From Xiphydria camelus (lineage: Eukaryota > Arthropoda > Insecta > Hymenoptera > Xiphydriidae): DNA of 64,000 bases. The stretch covers positions 12,706,304 to 12,770,303 of the forward strand of contig OY783197.1 in the NCBI GenBank assembly GCA_963678675.1, in the 5' to 3' direction. Every line of letters starts with the position of its first letter. Position 1 is the first letter of the stretch. This document shows, one piece after another, positions 21,066-32,900 of this stretch. Position numbers and translations under genes: made by a program. A model generated the notes under the pieces. The model did not search any database. It saw only the letters and a list, made by a program, of their open reading frames with translations, and was not told the origin of the DNA.

Positions 21066-21960
21066 CTACCCAGTGGTCGTATTGGATTTGACCTTGACCG
21101 TGACCTTTAAGGTAATATCAAATGCTTTCCTAAACCGTTCATCCGATTGCGATGAAACTTTGGGGAATGGTTGGACGCATGCCCGCGAAGATTTCTGAGT
21201 TAGTAAATCGTATACAGGGTGTTCAAAAAGTACCGGTACTGATGATTATTATGCCTTCCTAAACCGTTCATCCGATTGCGATGAAAAGTTGGGGAATGGT
21301 TGGACGCATGCCCGCGAAGGTTTCTGAGTTAGTAAATCTTATACAGGGTGTTCAAAAAGTACCGGTACGGATGATTATTATGCCTTCCTAAACCGTTCAT
21401 CCGATTGCGATGAAAAGTTGGGGAATGGTTGGACGCATGCCCGCGAAGGTTTCTGAGTTAGTAAATCTTATACAGGGTGTTCAAAAAGTACCGGTACGGA
21501 TGATTATTATGCCTTCCTAAACCGTTCATCCGATTGCGATGAAAAGTTGGGGAATGGTTGGACGCATGCCCGCGAAGGTTTCTGAGTTAGTAAATCTTAT
21601 ACAGGGTGTTCAAAAAGTACCGGTACGGATGATTATTATGCCTTCCTAAACCGTTCATCGGATTGCGACGAAAATTTGGGGAACAGTTGGACGCATATCC
21701 GCGAAGGTTTGAGATAGTAAATCTTATACAGGGTGTTCAAAAAGTACCGGTACGGATGATTATTATGCCTTCCTAAACCGTTCATCCGATTGCGATGAAA
21801 ATTTGGGGAACAGTTGGACGCATATCCGCGAAGGTTTCTGAGTTAGTAAATGTTATACAGGGTGTTCAAAAAGTCGAACTATACTTGACCTAAATTTGAC
21901 CTCCGCTGACAATAAAGGTAACATGAAAAAAATGGTCAAGGACACATTTGAACGTGAAAA
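21066..21960. repeat. Tandem array of about 130-base units in Helitron-type copy B
   Basis: Six to seven units with a spacing of 127-130 bases, most easily followed by ACAGGGTGTTCAAAAAGTAC at about 21213, 21343, 21472, 21601, 21728 and 21856. Each unit contains AAACCGTTCATCCGATTGCG and a conserved GTACCGGTAC palindrome. The array ends at GAACGTGAAAAAAAATTAAT, and a few bases later the last codons of the helicase gene begin on the minus strand, so it occupies the 3' side of the Rep/helicase gene. Confidence 0.85.
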
Positions 21961-21964
21961 AAAA

Positions 21965-23725
21965 TTAATTTGACCTTGTTATTTCTTTCACCACCAATTG
22001 ACATTGAATTTTGATACCCGCACGATTACGACAACGCGACAGAGCTACATACAATTGACCGTGAGTAAATATCATTTCCTTCTCATTGACGATCAAACCA
22101 ACATGATCAAAACTTTGTCCTTGAGACTTATTTATGGTTATCGCAAAAGCCAAGCGAATAGGAAACTGCGTTCGCTTTAGAACAAACGGTATATCTACAT
22201 CACCACGCGTGTCTAGCGTTATCCTTGGAATGGGAACGATCTCTCCTTTCTTATCGCCGGTTATTATTTCACACAACAGTACATTTTTTATGATCCGTCG
22301 TACAACCAAGCGGGTACCATTGCACAAACCATCTGAAATACAGATATTACGCAAGAGCATAACTATACACCCATTCTTCAACTCAAGCTTAGCCGGCGGA
22401 AGGCCCGACGGCGTAAGAGAAGCCAGGTATTCTGGTGAGTACTGCAGGTTGGCGTTCTCTCGATCAGCTGCATCACCATCAAGATAGTCGGCTTGATCGA
22501 CTGACATGCAAACCACAAAATCACCCGGTAGTCGACCAAGAATGGACCGATTTATTTTTTTGACGTCATCGTTAAGCGCCGCGAGGACGGCTCTCGTACT
22601 CATCTCTTCGGTGGTAATTTCGTATGGGTATAGTTCGTCGATGACATCGTCACACAGCATATCCTCCGGTATCTTCAAAGTTTCCATGACGTTATTGCCT
22701 ATGTCCAAAAGCCAATGGGCAAAGTCGATAGAATCCTTCTCCGCCCGCATATTTTTTTTCAATTGGAGCTGCACAAAGTCAGGCCACAATCGACTATTTT
22801 TTATACAGGCATCAAAAACTTGCTTGCGACCACCCTTTCTAACCACTGGCAGTACTTGTTGGAAGTCGCCGCCCAATATTAGCGTCTTGCCGGCGAAACG
22901 CGTATCGCAATCAAATACGTCACAGAAAGTTAGATCGATCGACTCCAATACTGCACGCGGAATCATAGACGCCTTGTCCCACATGATAACGTCCAATAGC
23001 GATAATTTTTGTTTGAGCATGCGCGTCCAATTAAGTGTGTTGGCTTCGTGGCTCGGGTTTAGCGGCAGATTGAATGTCTTGTGCGCCATCCTCCCGTACG
23101 GAAGCAGTATCGCAGCTATTCCAGTCCAGGCAATCGTTGCTATGTTCTTTTGTAGATGCTTGCAATAATGGACCAAGCACTTGTAAAGAAACGTCTAAGG
23201 CTGCGTCCACATTTGTGACATTTAACCGTGACATTTCTCCGTGACCGTGTCAGTAAAGGTGGGTTTACATTTGTGCGTGACACTTTGTCGGACAGGGCTG
23301 CGTTTCATCGTGACAGGACTTGAAATGTGGACGGTCTCAGTACTGACACGCGTCGCTGAGACGGTCACGGAGAAATGTCACGATTAAATGTTACAAATGT
23401 GGACGCTGGTACGTGTACTATCACGCATTAATGACATGTGACATTAATGCGTGATAGTACACGTACCAGCGTCCACATTTGTGACATTTAATCGTGACAT
23501 TTCTCCGTGACCGTGTCAGCAACGCGTGTCAGTATCGAGACCGTCCACATTTAGCGTAACAAGTAATGTCACGATGCCACGCAGCCCTGTCCGACACAGT
23601 GTCACGCACAAATGTAAACCCACCTTTACTGCCACGGTCACGGAGAAATGTCACGGTTAAATGTCACAAATGTGGACGCAGCCTTACCGGTGCCTCCAGG
23701 TCCCTCAATGAAGAACATTTTGAAG
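21965..23725 (-). pseudogene. Helitron PIF1-type helicase, split by two insertions
   Basis: Superfamily 1 helicase half of the Helitron transposition protein. Walker A (FFIEGPGGTGK) is at 23725-23684 and the codon after it is cut by the MITE at 23199-23683. Beyond it come FLYKCLVHYCKHL, the Walker B-like region (DVIMWDKAS), GKTLILGGDFQQVLPVV, KKNMRA, and the C-terminal PIRLAFAITINKSQGQSFDHVGL and YVALSRCRN motifs. The frame from 23176 to the TAA at 21965 is open. The loss of the expected Glu in the DE box (DKAS) is notable. It ends next to the tandem array. Confidence 0.85.
23199..23683. mobile_element. PIF/Harbinger-type foldback MITE in the helicase Walker A motif
   Basis: 485 bases, almost entirely two inverted arms of about 240 bases, with ends GGCTGCGTCCACATTTGTGA. 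Flanks are TAA (23196-23198) and TTA (23684-23686), a 3-base target duplication with one change, as in PIF/Harbinger elements. Removing it restores an uninterrupted GTGKTFLYK reading. Confidence 0.8.
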
Positions 23726-24018
23726 TGAAACTTCTATAGGCGCCTTGGGCGTGAATCGGTTTTGCCGGAGAGTCAGGTATGTGACAAAAATGAAGTTGTG
23801 CATATAATCATCAATAAATAAACAGACGATTGATATAATCATCAATAAATAAACAGACGCAAAACTTCTCGTCACTTTCTTGACTGCATGATTACATTTT
23901 ATTCTGTTTTTTTCACCTGACCTTTATTTTTCTAATTTTGTTTTCCAATGTTATTTTTTTTCTAATTTTGTTTTTCAATATTAGTATTTCGTGAATTTAC
24001 GCATGAAGTTTCACTTCT
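23722..24018. mobile_element. Small insertion between Rep and helicase
   Basis: Bounded by an inverted pair GAAGTGAAACTTC (about 23722) and GAAGTTTCACTTC (about 24006). It separates the end of the Rep part (VQGTRNRSE) from the helicase start and brings stop codons into all frames. It includes a 30-base direct duplication with ATCATCAATAAATAAACAGA (about 23806-23860). It is probably a small nested element. Confidence 0.5.
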
Positions 24019-26925
24019 GTTGCGTGTACCCTGTACACGTTTTTGTTTTTCTTGTGTTTCACCGAGTAACGTTTTTTGTATACGGTCAAAAATCGCGCGT
24101 TGGTCGGCATTCAGTTGTGCGAACATAACTTCGAACGTCAAATCTTCTTCGACGGTAGTGTCGGTCATCACAGTCTGTCCTTCGACGAATTGAGGTAAAC
24201 CGAATTGTATAAGGGTCATGCCTTCTTTGTCCAATAAATGTTGGATGACAGCAAGATCCGTAGTTTCGTTGCTATCCTCTGAGAGTTTGGATTTGAATCG
24301 CTCCCAGAGGATAGCGCCGTCAATCTCCCCACATATCAAAAGGTAGGTAAAGGAATGTCTCAAACGAAACGGCATCATGGTTTCGGCAGCGTCTCCCATC
24401 ACTTCCATCACAAAATCCTCGGACTTTGCCAACCCGACAGCATGGGCGGCCTCTTTGAACGTAGCATATAACTCCCCGTCCACCCGGTGTAAGTCCTCGA
24501 AACACGTAGGACCTTTGACGTGACGACGTAGAAGCTTCAAGTTGAAACGCTCAACGTCTTTAGGCGACACGATGTTCATACGCGACACAATTTTACACGC
24601 GTTCTTTCTCAATTGCCAACTTGACTTGAATTTATTCCACACGTAATGCATTGGTATCTCATGGTAGGCGTATCGGCACGCCTCAGGGTCCCGGCGATTC
24701 AACGCGAAAAAATCCAATAGCTTGGTGGTGGTGTTCTTCGCGGTTGCCTCTTCTTCTTTTCCTTCTTCAACAACCACATTTTGATGGCCGGGCAAATGGA
24801 TGGGGAGCATCTCGACCGCATGGCTACCATTATGTATCGGCAACTCCATGATGTGCCACGCACTCTCCATCGCGCTCACGTAGCGGGTATCCAAGTACGC
24901 CTGGATCTCGTCCCTAACTTTGTTGGCGGGCAACTTTATTCGCACCCTGTCGTGGCCCTTGTGGATATACTTATGAATATACTTGATACTCATCACCGAC
25001 GCGCAATACTCTACGTTTAAATGGCAATTGAATCGTCGCAGGAGGTAGGGGTTGCAGGGTACGACCATTGAATTGTCAATGGGTACCAATCGCCCGCCGT
25101 GCTTGCTGTAGTAAACATGGCCCACACGTTGGTTGTCTCTCCGTCTATACAATGGGAACCCAGGCTTCGTCATATCCGTACAATCGCTAAACGGCTTGGG
25201 AAATTTCTTCGAGCAGGTTTTCTTCTCGGTGTCCCAACATATGGACGCATCGGGGAATGGGGTCCATGAGCCATGTATTTGATTACTTTGAACCACAAAT
25301 CTGGGTCGTCCTCGCGCCTTGGAATTTCGGCGCTAACGAATTTATTTACGTCGTCCGCCGTTAACAATTTATTTTGTAGGGTAACCAAGAGATGCATATG
25401 TGGCAAACCACGTTTTTGGAATTCAATGGTGTTCACATAGGCTCTTGTCGGACCGAAGATATTATCCAATTCGGCTAGCAACGCCACACATTTTTGGTAA
25501 AACAATCGGCAAACAAAGGTTGGCACGTCTCCGGATTGGGTACCGGGCGGCATGGTCTTCAAAAATCGGGTGTTCTCTGGCCAACGTGGATTGCATGTCA
25601 TGGTGATAAACAAATCGGGTCGGCCAATCGTCCTCGAAATCGCCATGGCATCATGATATAGCTGTTGCATGGCTCGAGGACTACCTTGGAAGGACGATGG
25701 TAAGATGATGGCTTTCCCCACCTTGAATTTATCGGCAGTATTCAACGCCGAATTGACGACGTGGTCCATCAAGCCTTGCATATGCTCGGTCCGTAATTTA
25801 TTTTGGTTGCTCCGCAAATATAACAGGCGGTTGCTTTCAATTTTCAAATAGGCGGTGATAATATAATATTGCGATAGACGTTGGGCCCAATGTAATTGGT
25901 TCATGTCTGTCGACCTAAAGGCTAACCGGTGCCCGTAATACTGAATCGGAGTTATTCGTTTTTGGGTGTTGCCATAGTGCTTGAGCCAATAATTCCACCC
26001 CGTTTGACCAGTCGGAAATAACAGTGGGAATAATGACGGATCAGCATGCGGCGAATTGAATGACATAAAACTGGAATCGTACTCGTTTTTAGGATATACT
26101 CGAACGTCGACTGGCCGCTCGATGCCACCATCCTTCGACGAAATTATCTCCGCTAACTCTTGACAGGATGGTTGGTTATAAATACGGGGATGGTCGATAG
26201 GTTTATTGTATAAACTAAGATGGTATTCCTGGTCAACGTTTTCCTGTTGTATTTGGTCGAGGCTACGAAATTTTTCGGCGTACGGATTGCGATTCATGAT
26301 GGGCGTTAGAATCTCTAGCACATCCTTTCGTTTCACCCGACTGGCTCGCACAAACAACACCTCGCCGTCATCAAAAATATAAATTTGGCCGAATTGTGGG
26401 TTATTGCCACGGGGGGCTAAGGAAGTTGTAGCTTGCAGGTTAGCCTCACCCACTATACGCATACAATACGGGCCCGAACCACGAATATCAACATTTTGCG
26501 CGTTAAACGACGCGAAGGCAAACAGGTTGTTATAAATCCGTATATTTTCACGGAAATGCCGACTGATTTCATCTGTCCCAAATAGTAGCTTGGTGATCTC
26601 AACAGGATACAAATCTAACGGCCACAATCGAATCTTTCCCTTATGGCAATAGTTATTTTTTGACCGGGACATTTCTCCTGTAAATGTAAGTGCGCCACAA
26701 TAACCGCACTCAACATTAAGATCACCGATATCCAACACTTGAACAATCTGCCCTGGAACATACTGTACAAGACTCTTCTTTTACTTCTTAGGTCTTCCCC
26801 GCTGTCCAACAGCACTATTAGCTCTCCGCTTTTTTGCACGTCGCCGAGCAGTAGCGCGCCGCTGCAGTATGCGCCGCCGTTCACAACGTTCTTCTTCCGT
26901 CAGATCCGCACGCTAGCGTGGCATG
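23962..26925 (-). pseudogene. Helitron Rep (HUH endonuclease) region, with stops and a frameshift
   Basis: Rolling-circle replication initiator of a Helitron. From the first ATG (26925) come a basic region (RRRAKKRRANSAVGQRGRPKK), then a Cys/His segment (VECGYCGALTF and YCHKGKIRL), the Helitron N-terminal domain, the HUH motif GLPHMHLL, CSKKFP, and the two-tyrosine motif IKYIHKYIHKG. Stops interrupt at codon 4 (TAG, 26916-26914) and at TAA (26783-26781). A frameshift at about 25250, in a run of C bases, divides the frames 26738-25170 and 25296-23962. The order Rep then PIF1 is the canonical Helitron layout. No endonuclease or OTU domain was seen. Confidence 0.85.
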
Positions 26926-26959
26926 ATGACGACTGATTTTCGTAACACTTACAATAGCT

Positions 26960-27185
26960 AATAAAACTTACAGTAGCTGACAAAAATTTTCGATATTTTT
27001 TTATGTTGCGAAACTGCCGTACTTTTCGCGCGAGACGATGAATTATTTTTTTGGTGTTTTTTTTCGTGTTTCTTGGTTGATTTCACATATTTTCATCTTT
27101 CGCCGCTTGTGATTTGGTGGATTTTTAATAAAGTTATAATCAAAACAAAAAATATCGAAAAATTTTGTCAGCTACAGTACATATT
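26960..27185. repeat. Inverted repeat upstream of the Rep gene
   Basis: Arms of about 35 bases contain CAGTAGCTGACAAAAATTTT (about 26971) and its near complement ending GTCAGCTACAGTAC (about 27180), about 150 bases apart. It lies just upstream of the Rep start and could be a small foldback element or part of the Helitron 5' region. Confidence 0.6.
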
Positions 27186-27234
27186 TTTTCCATCTAGTCA
27201 CTAGTTCTAAGGTTAGCACTACACGGCTGCATAA

Positions 27235-27297
27235 CAACCGTCCGTGCTTCGCGCATCATATTCAAAAACTATCCTTTCCTTCTATTATATAAAATAG
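27235..27297 (-). mobile_element. Helitron 5'-end-like sequence, copy 1
   Basis: Read on the minus strand: TCTATTTTATATAATAGAAG, then AGTTTTTGAATATGATGCGC, then GAAGCACGGACGGTTGTT. Helitron 5' ends begin with TC and often have this AT-rich TCTAT...ATAATA block. It lies upstream of the Rep gene in the right orientation, so it may be the true 5' end of the autonomous copy. Confidence 0.5.
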
Positions 27298-28017
27298 AAA
27301 AAGAAGGAGAAGAAGAAGAAGAAGATGAAGGAGAAGAAGAAAAAGAAGAAGAAGAAGAAGAAGAAGAAGAAGCAGAAGGAAAAGAAGGAGAAGGAGCAGA
27401 AGGAGGAGGAGAATAAGAAGAAGGAGAAGGAGAATAAGAAGGAGAAGGAGAAGCAGAAGAAGAAGAAGGAGTAGGAGAAGAAGAATGAGGAGAAGGAGAA
27501 GAAGAAGAAGCAGAAGGAAAAGAATAAGAAGGAGAAGGAGAAGAAGGAGAAGGAGCAGAAGGAGAAGGAGAATAAGAAGGAGAAGGAGAATAAGATGAAG
27601 GAGACGAAGAAGAAGAAGAAGGAGGAGGAGAAGGAGAAGAAGAAGAAGGAGAAGAAGAAGAAGGAGGAGGAGAAGGAGAAGAAGAAGGAGAAGGAAAAGA
27701 ATAAGAAGGAGAAAGAGAAGAAGAAGGAGAAGAAGGAAAAGAATAAGAAGGAGGAGAAGAAGAAGAAGGAGGAGGATAAGAAGAAGAAGGACAAGAAGAA
27801 GAAGAAGAAGAACGTATTGAATGGAGATTCTTCTCCTTCTTTTTCTTCTTCTTCTTCTTCTTCTCCTTCTTCTACTTCTCCTCCTCCTCCTCTAACAATC
27901 GTCCGTACTTCGCGCATCACGGAGATTCTTCTCTTCTTTTTCTTCTTCTTCTTCTTCTTCTTCTTCTTCTTCTTCTTCTTCTCCTTCTTCTACTTCTCCT
28001 CCTCCTCCTCCTCCTCT
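27298..28017. repeat. Long purine then pyrimidine microsatellite (GAA/GAG, then TTC/CTC)
   Basis: On the plus strand, about 525 bases of almost pure purine (AAG, GGAGAA units), a short non-repeat bridge, then pyrimidine runs (27838-27895 and 27929-28017). The halves are roughly inverted with respect to each other. All open frames here (for example 158 and 211 codons, Lys/Glu or Phe/Ser only) are composition artefacts. Confidence 0.9.
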
Positions 28018-28112
28018 AACAATCGTCCGTGCTCGCGCATCTGGTCCCAATATCGCCGGGGTTTTTGGTGACACATTTATTCGAAAACTATTTTATATAA
28101 TAGAGATAGAGA
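28018..28112 (-). mobile_element. Helitron 5'-end-like sequence, copy 2
   Basis: Minus-strand reading starts TCTCTATTATATAAAATAGT near 28107 and later contains GCGCGAGCACGGACGATTGT. It is related to 27235-27297, and a third short piece lies at 27896-27920. The microsatellite therefore separates repeated copies of one Helitron end. Confidence 0.5.
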
Positions 28113-29170
28113 GATACCGAACTTACTCTACGTAAAAATTAAGAAACTATATTAATCTGAGTTAACAAATTCTATATAGATAATAATAAGAGAATTATTA
28201 GAAATGAAAACGCATCTTGAATTTGATTTACTCTTTAGCCTTTTCTTCATTCCTTGTAAAGAGTCGCGCATTGGCAGATTGATAGATAAGAGTCGGATAA
28301 GCTCGTATAAGTTTTCGCATTGAAAATGAATACGGTTCTGTACAGCTCGAATATATATTGTATTGTTTTCGTCTTAAATCTGCATTAGGGCCATGTTAAG
28401 CCGTATTTATTTTAATATGGAGACTTTTACGGCCTTATTCAGCACTTATCCGCCTAATCGGCATCAGTGATTCCTCATTGACCGTCGTTACACCAGAGAC
28501 TAAAAATAGATGAAATAATTTGAGAGAGTTGGTGTATAAATTGGAACTTGTGATAGTACGAAAGAGGAAATATATCAATAAGGAAAAAAAAATAAAGTAA
28601 TTACTTCATTATTGTGTAATCGAATTCCATTGTATCCCATATTTTTCTGCCACGACTTTGATTGTTGACAGTGAAGAAAAATCTAATTTATTGGTTAATC
28701 CATCTATTCGTCTCGTTCTCGCTTGGCGCTGAAAACAAAAAATAGAATGACCACAAAGATATTTGTCCTTCTTACGTGATCAAAATGAAGTTAAAACGGT
28801 TAGTTAGGAAGTAACTTATCTGATGGCAATTCTTCTGAGATACTGACATCTTTATGCACAAGCAACCAGGGAAAAATAGCACTGCTTCCGTTCATTATCT
28901 TGATTATTCGAAAAAAAATGCAACGATTATCAAACTATACAGAGCGTCTATCACATTCACCACTATTGATATGACCGATGTTTTTCGGACTGATACGTCT
29001 ATTTGGTTCGAGTCTTGGGTGTCGGTATTACCACCGAATTACAGGAAACCACTCCGGGTCGGGTGCGCCTACCAATATGCAAACCACTCCACCGGTGTGT
29101 ATTGACCGGAACACGTTGATATGCTATGTATCCTCTCGAATATATATTTCGTGCATGGCCGTAGGATAGG
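28113..29170. other. Mostly featureless AT-rich sequence
   Basis: Apart from the candidate exon described separately, no coding, repeat or RNA signal is recognised. The 83-codon frame at 28854-29105 shows no family feature. Confidence 0.4.
28609..28728 (-). CDS. Candidate terminal exon of an unidentified gene
   Basis: A polypyrimidine tract and CAG (intron end TTTTTTGTTTTCAG) precede 40 codons ending in TAA (28611-28609). The predicted peptide (39 residues, containing ARTRRIDGLTNKLDF and KVVAEKYGIQW) has a balanced, protein-like composition. No upstream exon was found and no family is recognised. It could be a host exon or part of an element. Confidence 0.3.
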   Translation of the reverse strand, partial: RQARTRRIDGLTNKLDFSSLSTIKVVAEKYGIQWNSITQ

Positions 29171-29991
29171 GCGTTCTATAATTTTTGTCGCACAGCACTG
29201 GGAAAATATTAAAAACTGTTTGTTTGATGTCACTATAAAGAGCGTTATTTATGCTGCTTGAAGGTCAAATTTCGCCACCCAGTGATTAGTCTATACGGAG
29301 CACTGTTCGCGAGAAGGTATTAGGATGGCATCGCTCACGAGATTTGATTTTCGCGTAATTATTTATTATCATTTAAACGACATTTAAATGCAGATCAATG
29401 CCGGGACGAAATGTTCTCCATTTTTGAGGAAAACTGCCCCTCTTTAAGAACTCCAGAGCGTTGGTATTTGCAATTTCGACGTACCTAACGATTTTAATTT
29501 GGACGACGATCCTCATCCAGGATGGACGGCGGATGTTGATTTACCAGAAAATGTAATTGCTATTCGAAATGCTATTGAGCAAAATAGACATATGGACCGT
29601 TTATTTTGAAAGTGGTATAAGTCCATTTTCTCTTGTTTCGAGAAAATTGAAGGTTAACATATTTGTTAATTAAAAAATTTAGGAAAATTATATGAAGTCT
29701 GGCAATGTTTCTACTGCTTGATCAATATGTAATTTGGTATATAAATTTGTTTTAGGCATATTTTACTAAACTGATGTATACTTACGGGCTGTAAATGGAC
29801 TTACACCACTTTACAAATTAGACAATTGTACAAATCGTTTAATTTCAATCTTGAAAAATCAGATATCACTTAAAATATACTTCATATTAATCCAATTTTG
29901 TTTACAAATAATGGCACGACATAAAATAGAAGTAGTATTTTTAATTTTAGACGCTAATTACATTGTTAAAATTACAAGATATTGATAGTAT

Positions 29992-32900
29992 TTACTTATG
30001 CTCTGCATGTAGCAGTGTTTCGAAATATGCATGATGCACCGGAGGTATATAAGGTAATAACTGCTTCATGTCTTTATATTTTTCATACGTAATAGGCCTG
30101 GCATCTTGGTATAAAGGTGCCAGGGCGATTTTTTCAAATTTTAGCGGTCTTCCAGGACGTGTAGGTAATAAATTTATAGTTTTAAACTCTTTGACCTTCA
30201 TCGATGTTTTATATAAAATAGTGTATGGTGCACTTCTGATAAACCGCATCCAACATATTTGCAACCAATTTACCTGTTCTCCATTAGTGTTTTTTCTTGT
30301 CTGTTTTTTAATCGCATTTTGAAGATTTTTTATTAAAACGAAATTCTCTCGTTTCATTCCATGTAAAATGAATTTGTCATGTTTTCTACATTGTGTTATT
30401 ACATCATAATAATCCTGTGGTGTGTACAGAAAATTCTTTTTTTGCAATGCCATTTCTATAATGCCAAAATCTGCATCGTTCGGAAGGTATGAATGCCACG
30501 AGAATAAAAATTTGTGATCAATTATGTCAATGTTATTTTCCAACGACTGGACAACCTTCAACCACATCAATGCCATTTGTAAATTTCGATTTTATCCAGT
30601 ACACATGTCACTGTAGGCAATAACATGGCATTGGGTCGTTACATTTTCTAAATGCCTCAAACAGCAAGAAGCTACTTCTTGCGAACCCCTGGAAGCAATA
30701 GTTTCGTCCCACACATACATATTAATTTTATTGTCGTGGAAATTGTGAAAACCCTCGATTAAAACATACATATTTCGCTTATAATATGCGATTGAAACAG
30801 ATAATTTGGGGTATGGTAAGGCTTTTTGTAAGTCAAAAGAGAAAGCAAAGTATTTATCAGGATTTTTTGATGCCAGAATTTTATCTTCTTGTAATGCTTT
30901 TCTTGCTAATTCAGTATCTTGCAAGTGAACATCATCTCTTTGTACAAGAATCGTTTTTTCTTCGTCATCAGTTGTTGTCTTAATTTTCATGTTTAAGAAA
31001 TCGCATTTCGCACAGGTATCTTTACGTGGCAAATGGAAGTGTAACTTGAAATCTCGTTTAAAGATTTTCCTGTATGTCCATTCATTAACGGAATTCAAGT
31101 TATTTTTCTTGCATTTTTCTAAGTATAAATCATACATTTTTCTTATGTTTAATTCAGGATTTAAAAACATCTGTTCTGGATTTTGGGATCGAGTATAGTG
31201 GCTTCAAATGCCGGGAAGCTTTTTATGTGTTCTATCACTGTATTCGTCAGTAGCTCACTAGTTCTTCTGCAAGAGAGCCATCCATTTTTCCACGCATGTC
31301 TTTCGGAATATTCTCATGCGCTTTTAGGATACGATCAAGTCGTCCAGTAGATATTTGGAAAATATCAATGAAAAACTTCTTATATACTAAAATGTTTCCA
31401 CCAGAAGTGACCAGGTAAAATTTATAAGCATATGCCCACATAGTACCCGAATTATTTCTAGGCCTTCTTCTATAGACAGTTTTACGTTGAACATTCCCAC
31501 AGAGAAATATATTTTGCTTATTAAAATCATCTATATTCCAGAACTTATCAAAAATTTATATACGTTGTGTTTCATTAATACGTTCTATACATTTCTTCGA
31601 GCAATTACAATTTTTGGATTCAAATTTTTTTGCTGGAATGAATTTTCCTTTTGATGTGTAAACATCTATGCTATGGCTCTACGGTGGGACCTTCCTGGGA
31701 AATCGAGCGTCAGACGTAAGCCGTGTACATGTGACTGCGTCAGTGTGTGTGTGGCGCTACTGCGCATACTATTCGCGCAAGCTGGATTATCTCAACGGGA
31801 AAACATTTTAGAGAAAAATGTTTAATACAAAACTTTAAGGATTTTCCCGTGGCTACCCAGTGGTCGTATTGGATTTGACCTTGACCGTGACCTTTAAGGT
31901 AATATCAAATGCCTTCCTAAACCGTTCATCCGATTGCGATGAAACTTCGGGGAATGGTTGGACGCATGCCCGCGAAAGTTTCTGAGTTAGTAAATCTTAT
32001 ACAGGGTGTTCAAAAAGTACCGGTACTGATGATTATTATGCCTTCCTAAACCGTTCATCCGATTGCGATGAAAAGTTGGGGAATGGTTGGACGCATGCCC
32101 GCGAAGGTTTCTGAGTTAGTAAATCTTATACAGGGTGTTCAAAAAGTACCGGTACGGATGATTATTATGCCTTCCTAAACCGTTCATCCGATTGCGACGA
32201 AAATTTGGGGAACAGTTGGATGCATATCCGCGAAGGTTTGACTTAGTAAATCTTATACAGGGTGTTCAAAAAGTACCGGTACGGATGATTATTATGCCTT
32301 CCTAAACCGTTCATCCGATTGCGATGAGTTTGTACATCTTATACAGGGTGTTCAAAAAGTACCGGTACGGATGATTATTATGCTTTCCTAAACCGTTCAT
32401 CCGATTGCGATGAAACTTTGGGGAATGGTTGGACGCATACCCGCGAAAGTTTCTGAGTTAGTAAATCTTATAAAAGGTGTTCAAAAAGTACCGGTACTGA
32501 TGATTATTATGCCTTCCTAAACCGTTCATCCGATTGCGATGAAAAGTTGGGAAATGGTTGGACGCATGCCCGCGAAGGTTTCTGAGTTAGTAAATCTTAT
32601 ACAGGGTGTTCAAAAAGTACCGGTACGGATGATTATTATGCCTTCCTAAACCGTTCATCCGATTGCGATGAAAATTTGGGGAACAGTTGGACGCATATCC
32701 GCGAAGGTTTCTGAGATAGTAAATCTTATACAGGGTGTTCAAAAAGTCGAACTATACTTGACCTAAATTTGACCTCCGCTGACAATAAAGGTAACATGAA
32801 AAAAATGGTCAAGGACACATTTGAACGTGAAAAACGTGACCTTGATATAACCTTGAAGGTCATGGTCAAGGTCAAATCCAATATGACCATTGCGTAGCCC

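Noticed and set aside
21066..21960. Regularly spaced repeats that could suggest a CRISPR array
   Set aside because: Units are about 130 bases and almost fully identical, with no unique spacers, and lie in an insect Helitron-type element.
22506..23168. 220-codon plus-strand frame over the helicase
   Set aside because: Shadow of the helicase coding sequence on the opposite strand.
27285..28071. Lys/Glu-rich and Phe/Ser-rich frames of 158 and 211 codons
   Set aside because: Pure low-complexity translation of the GAA/TTC tract.
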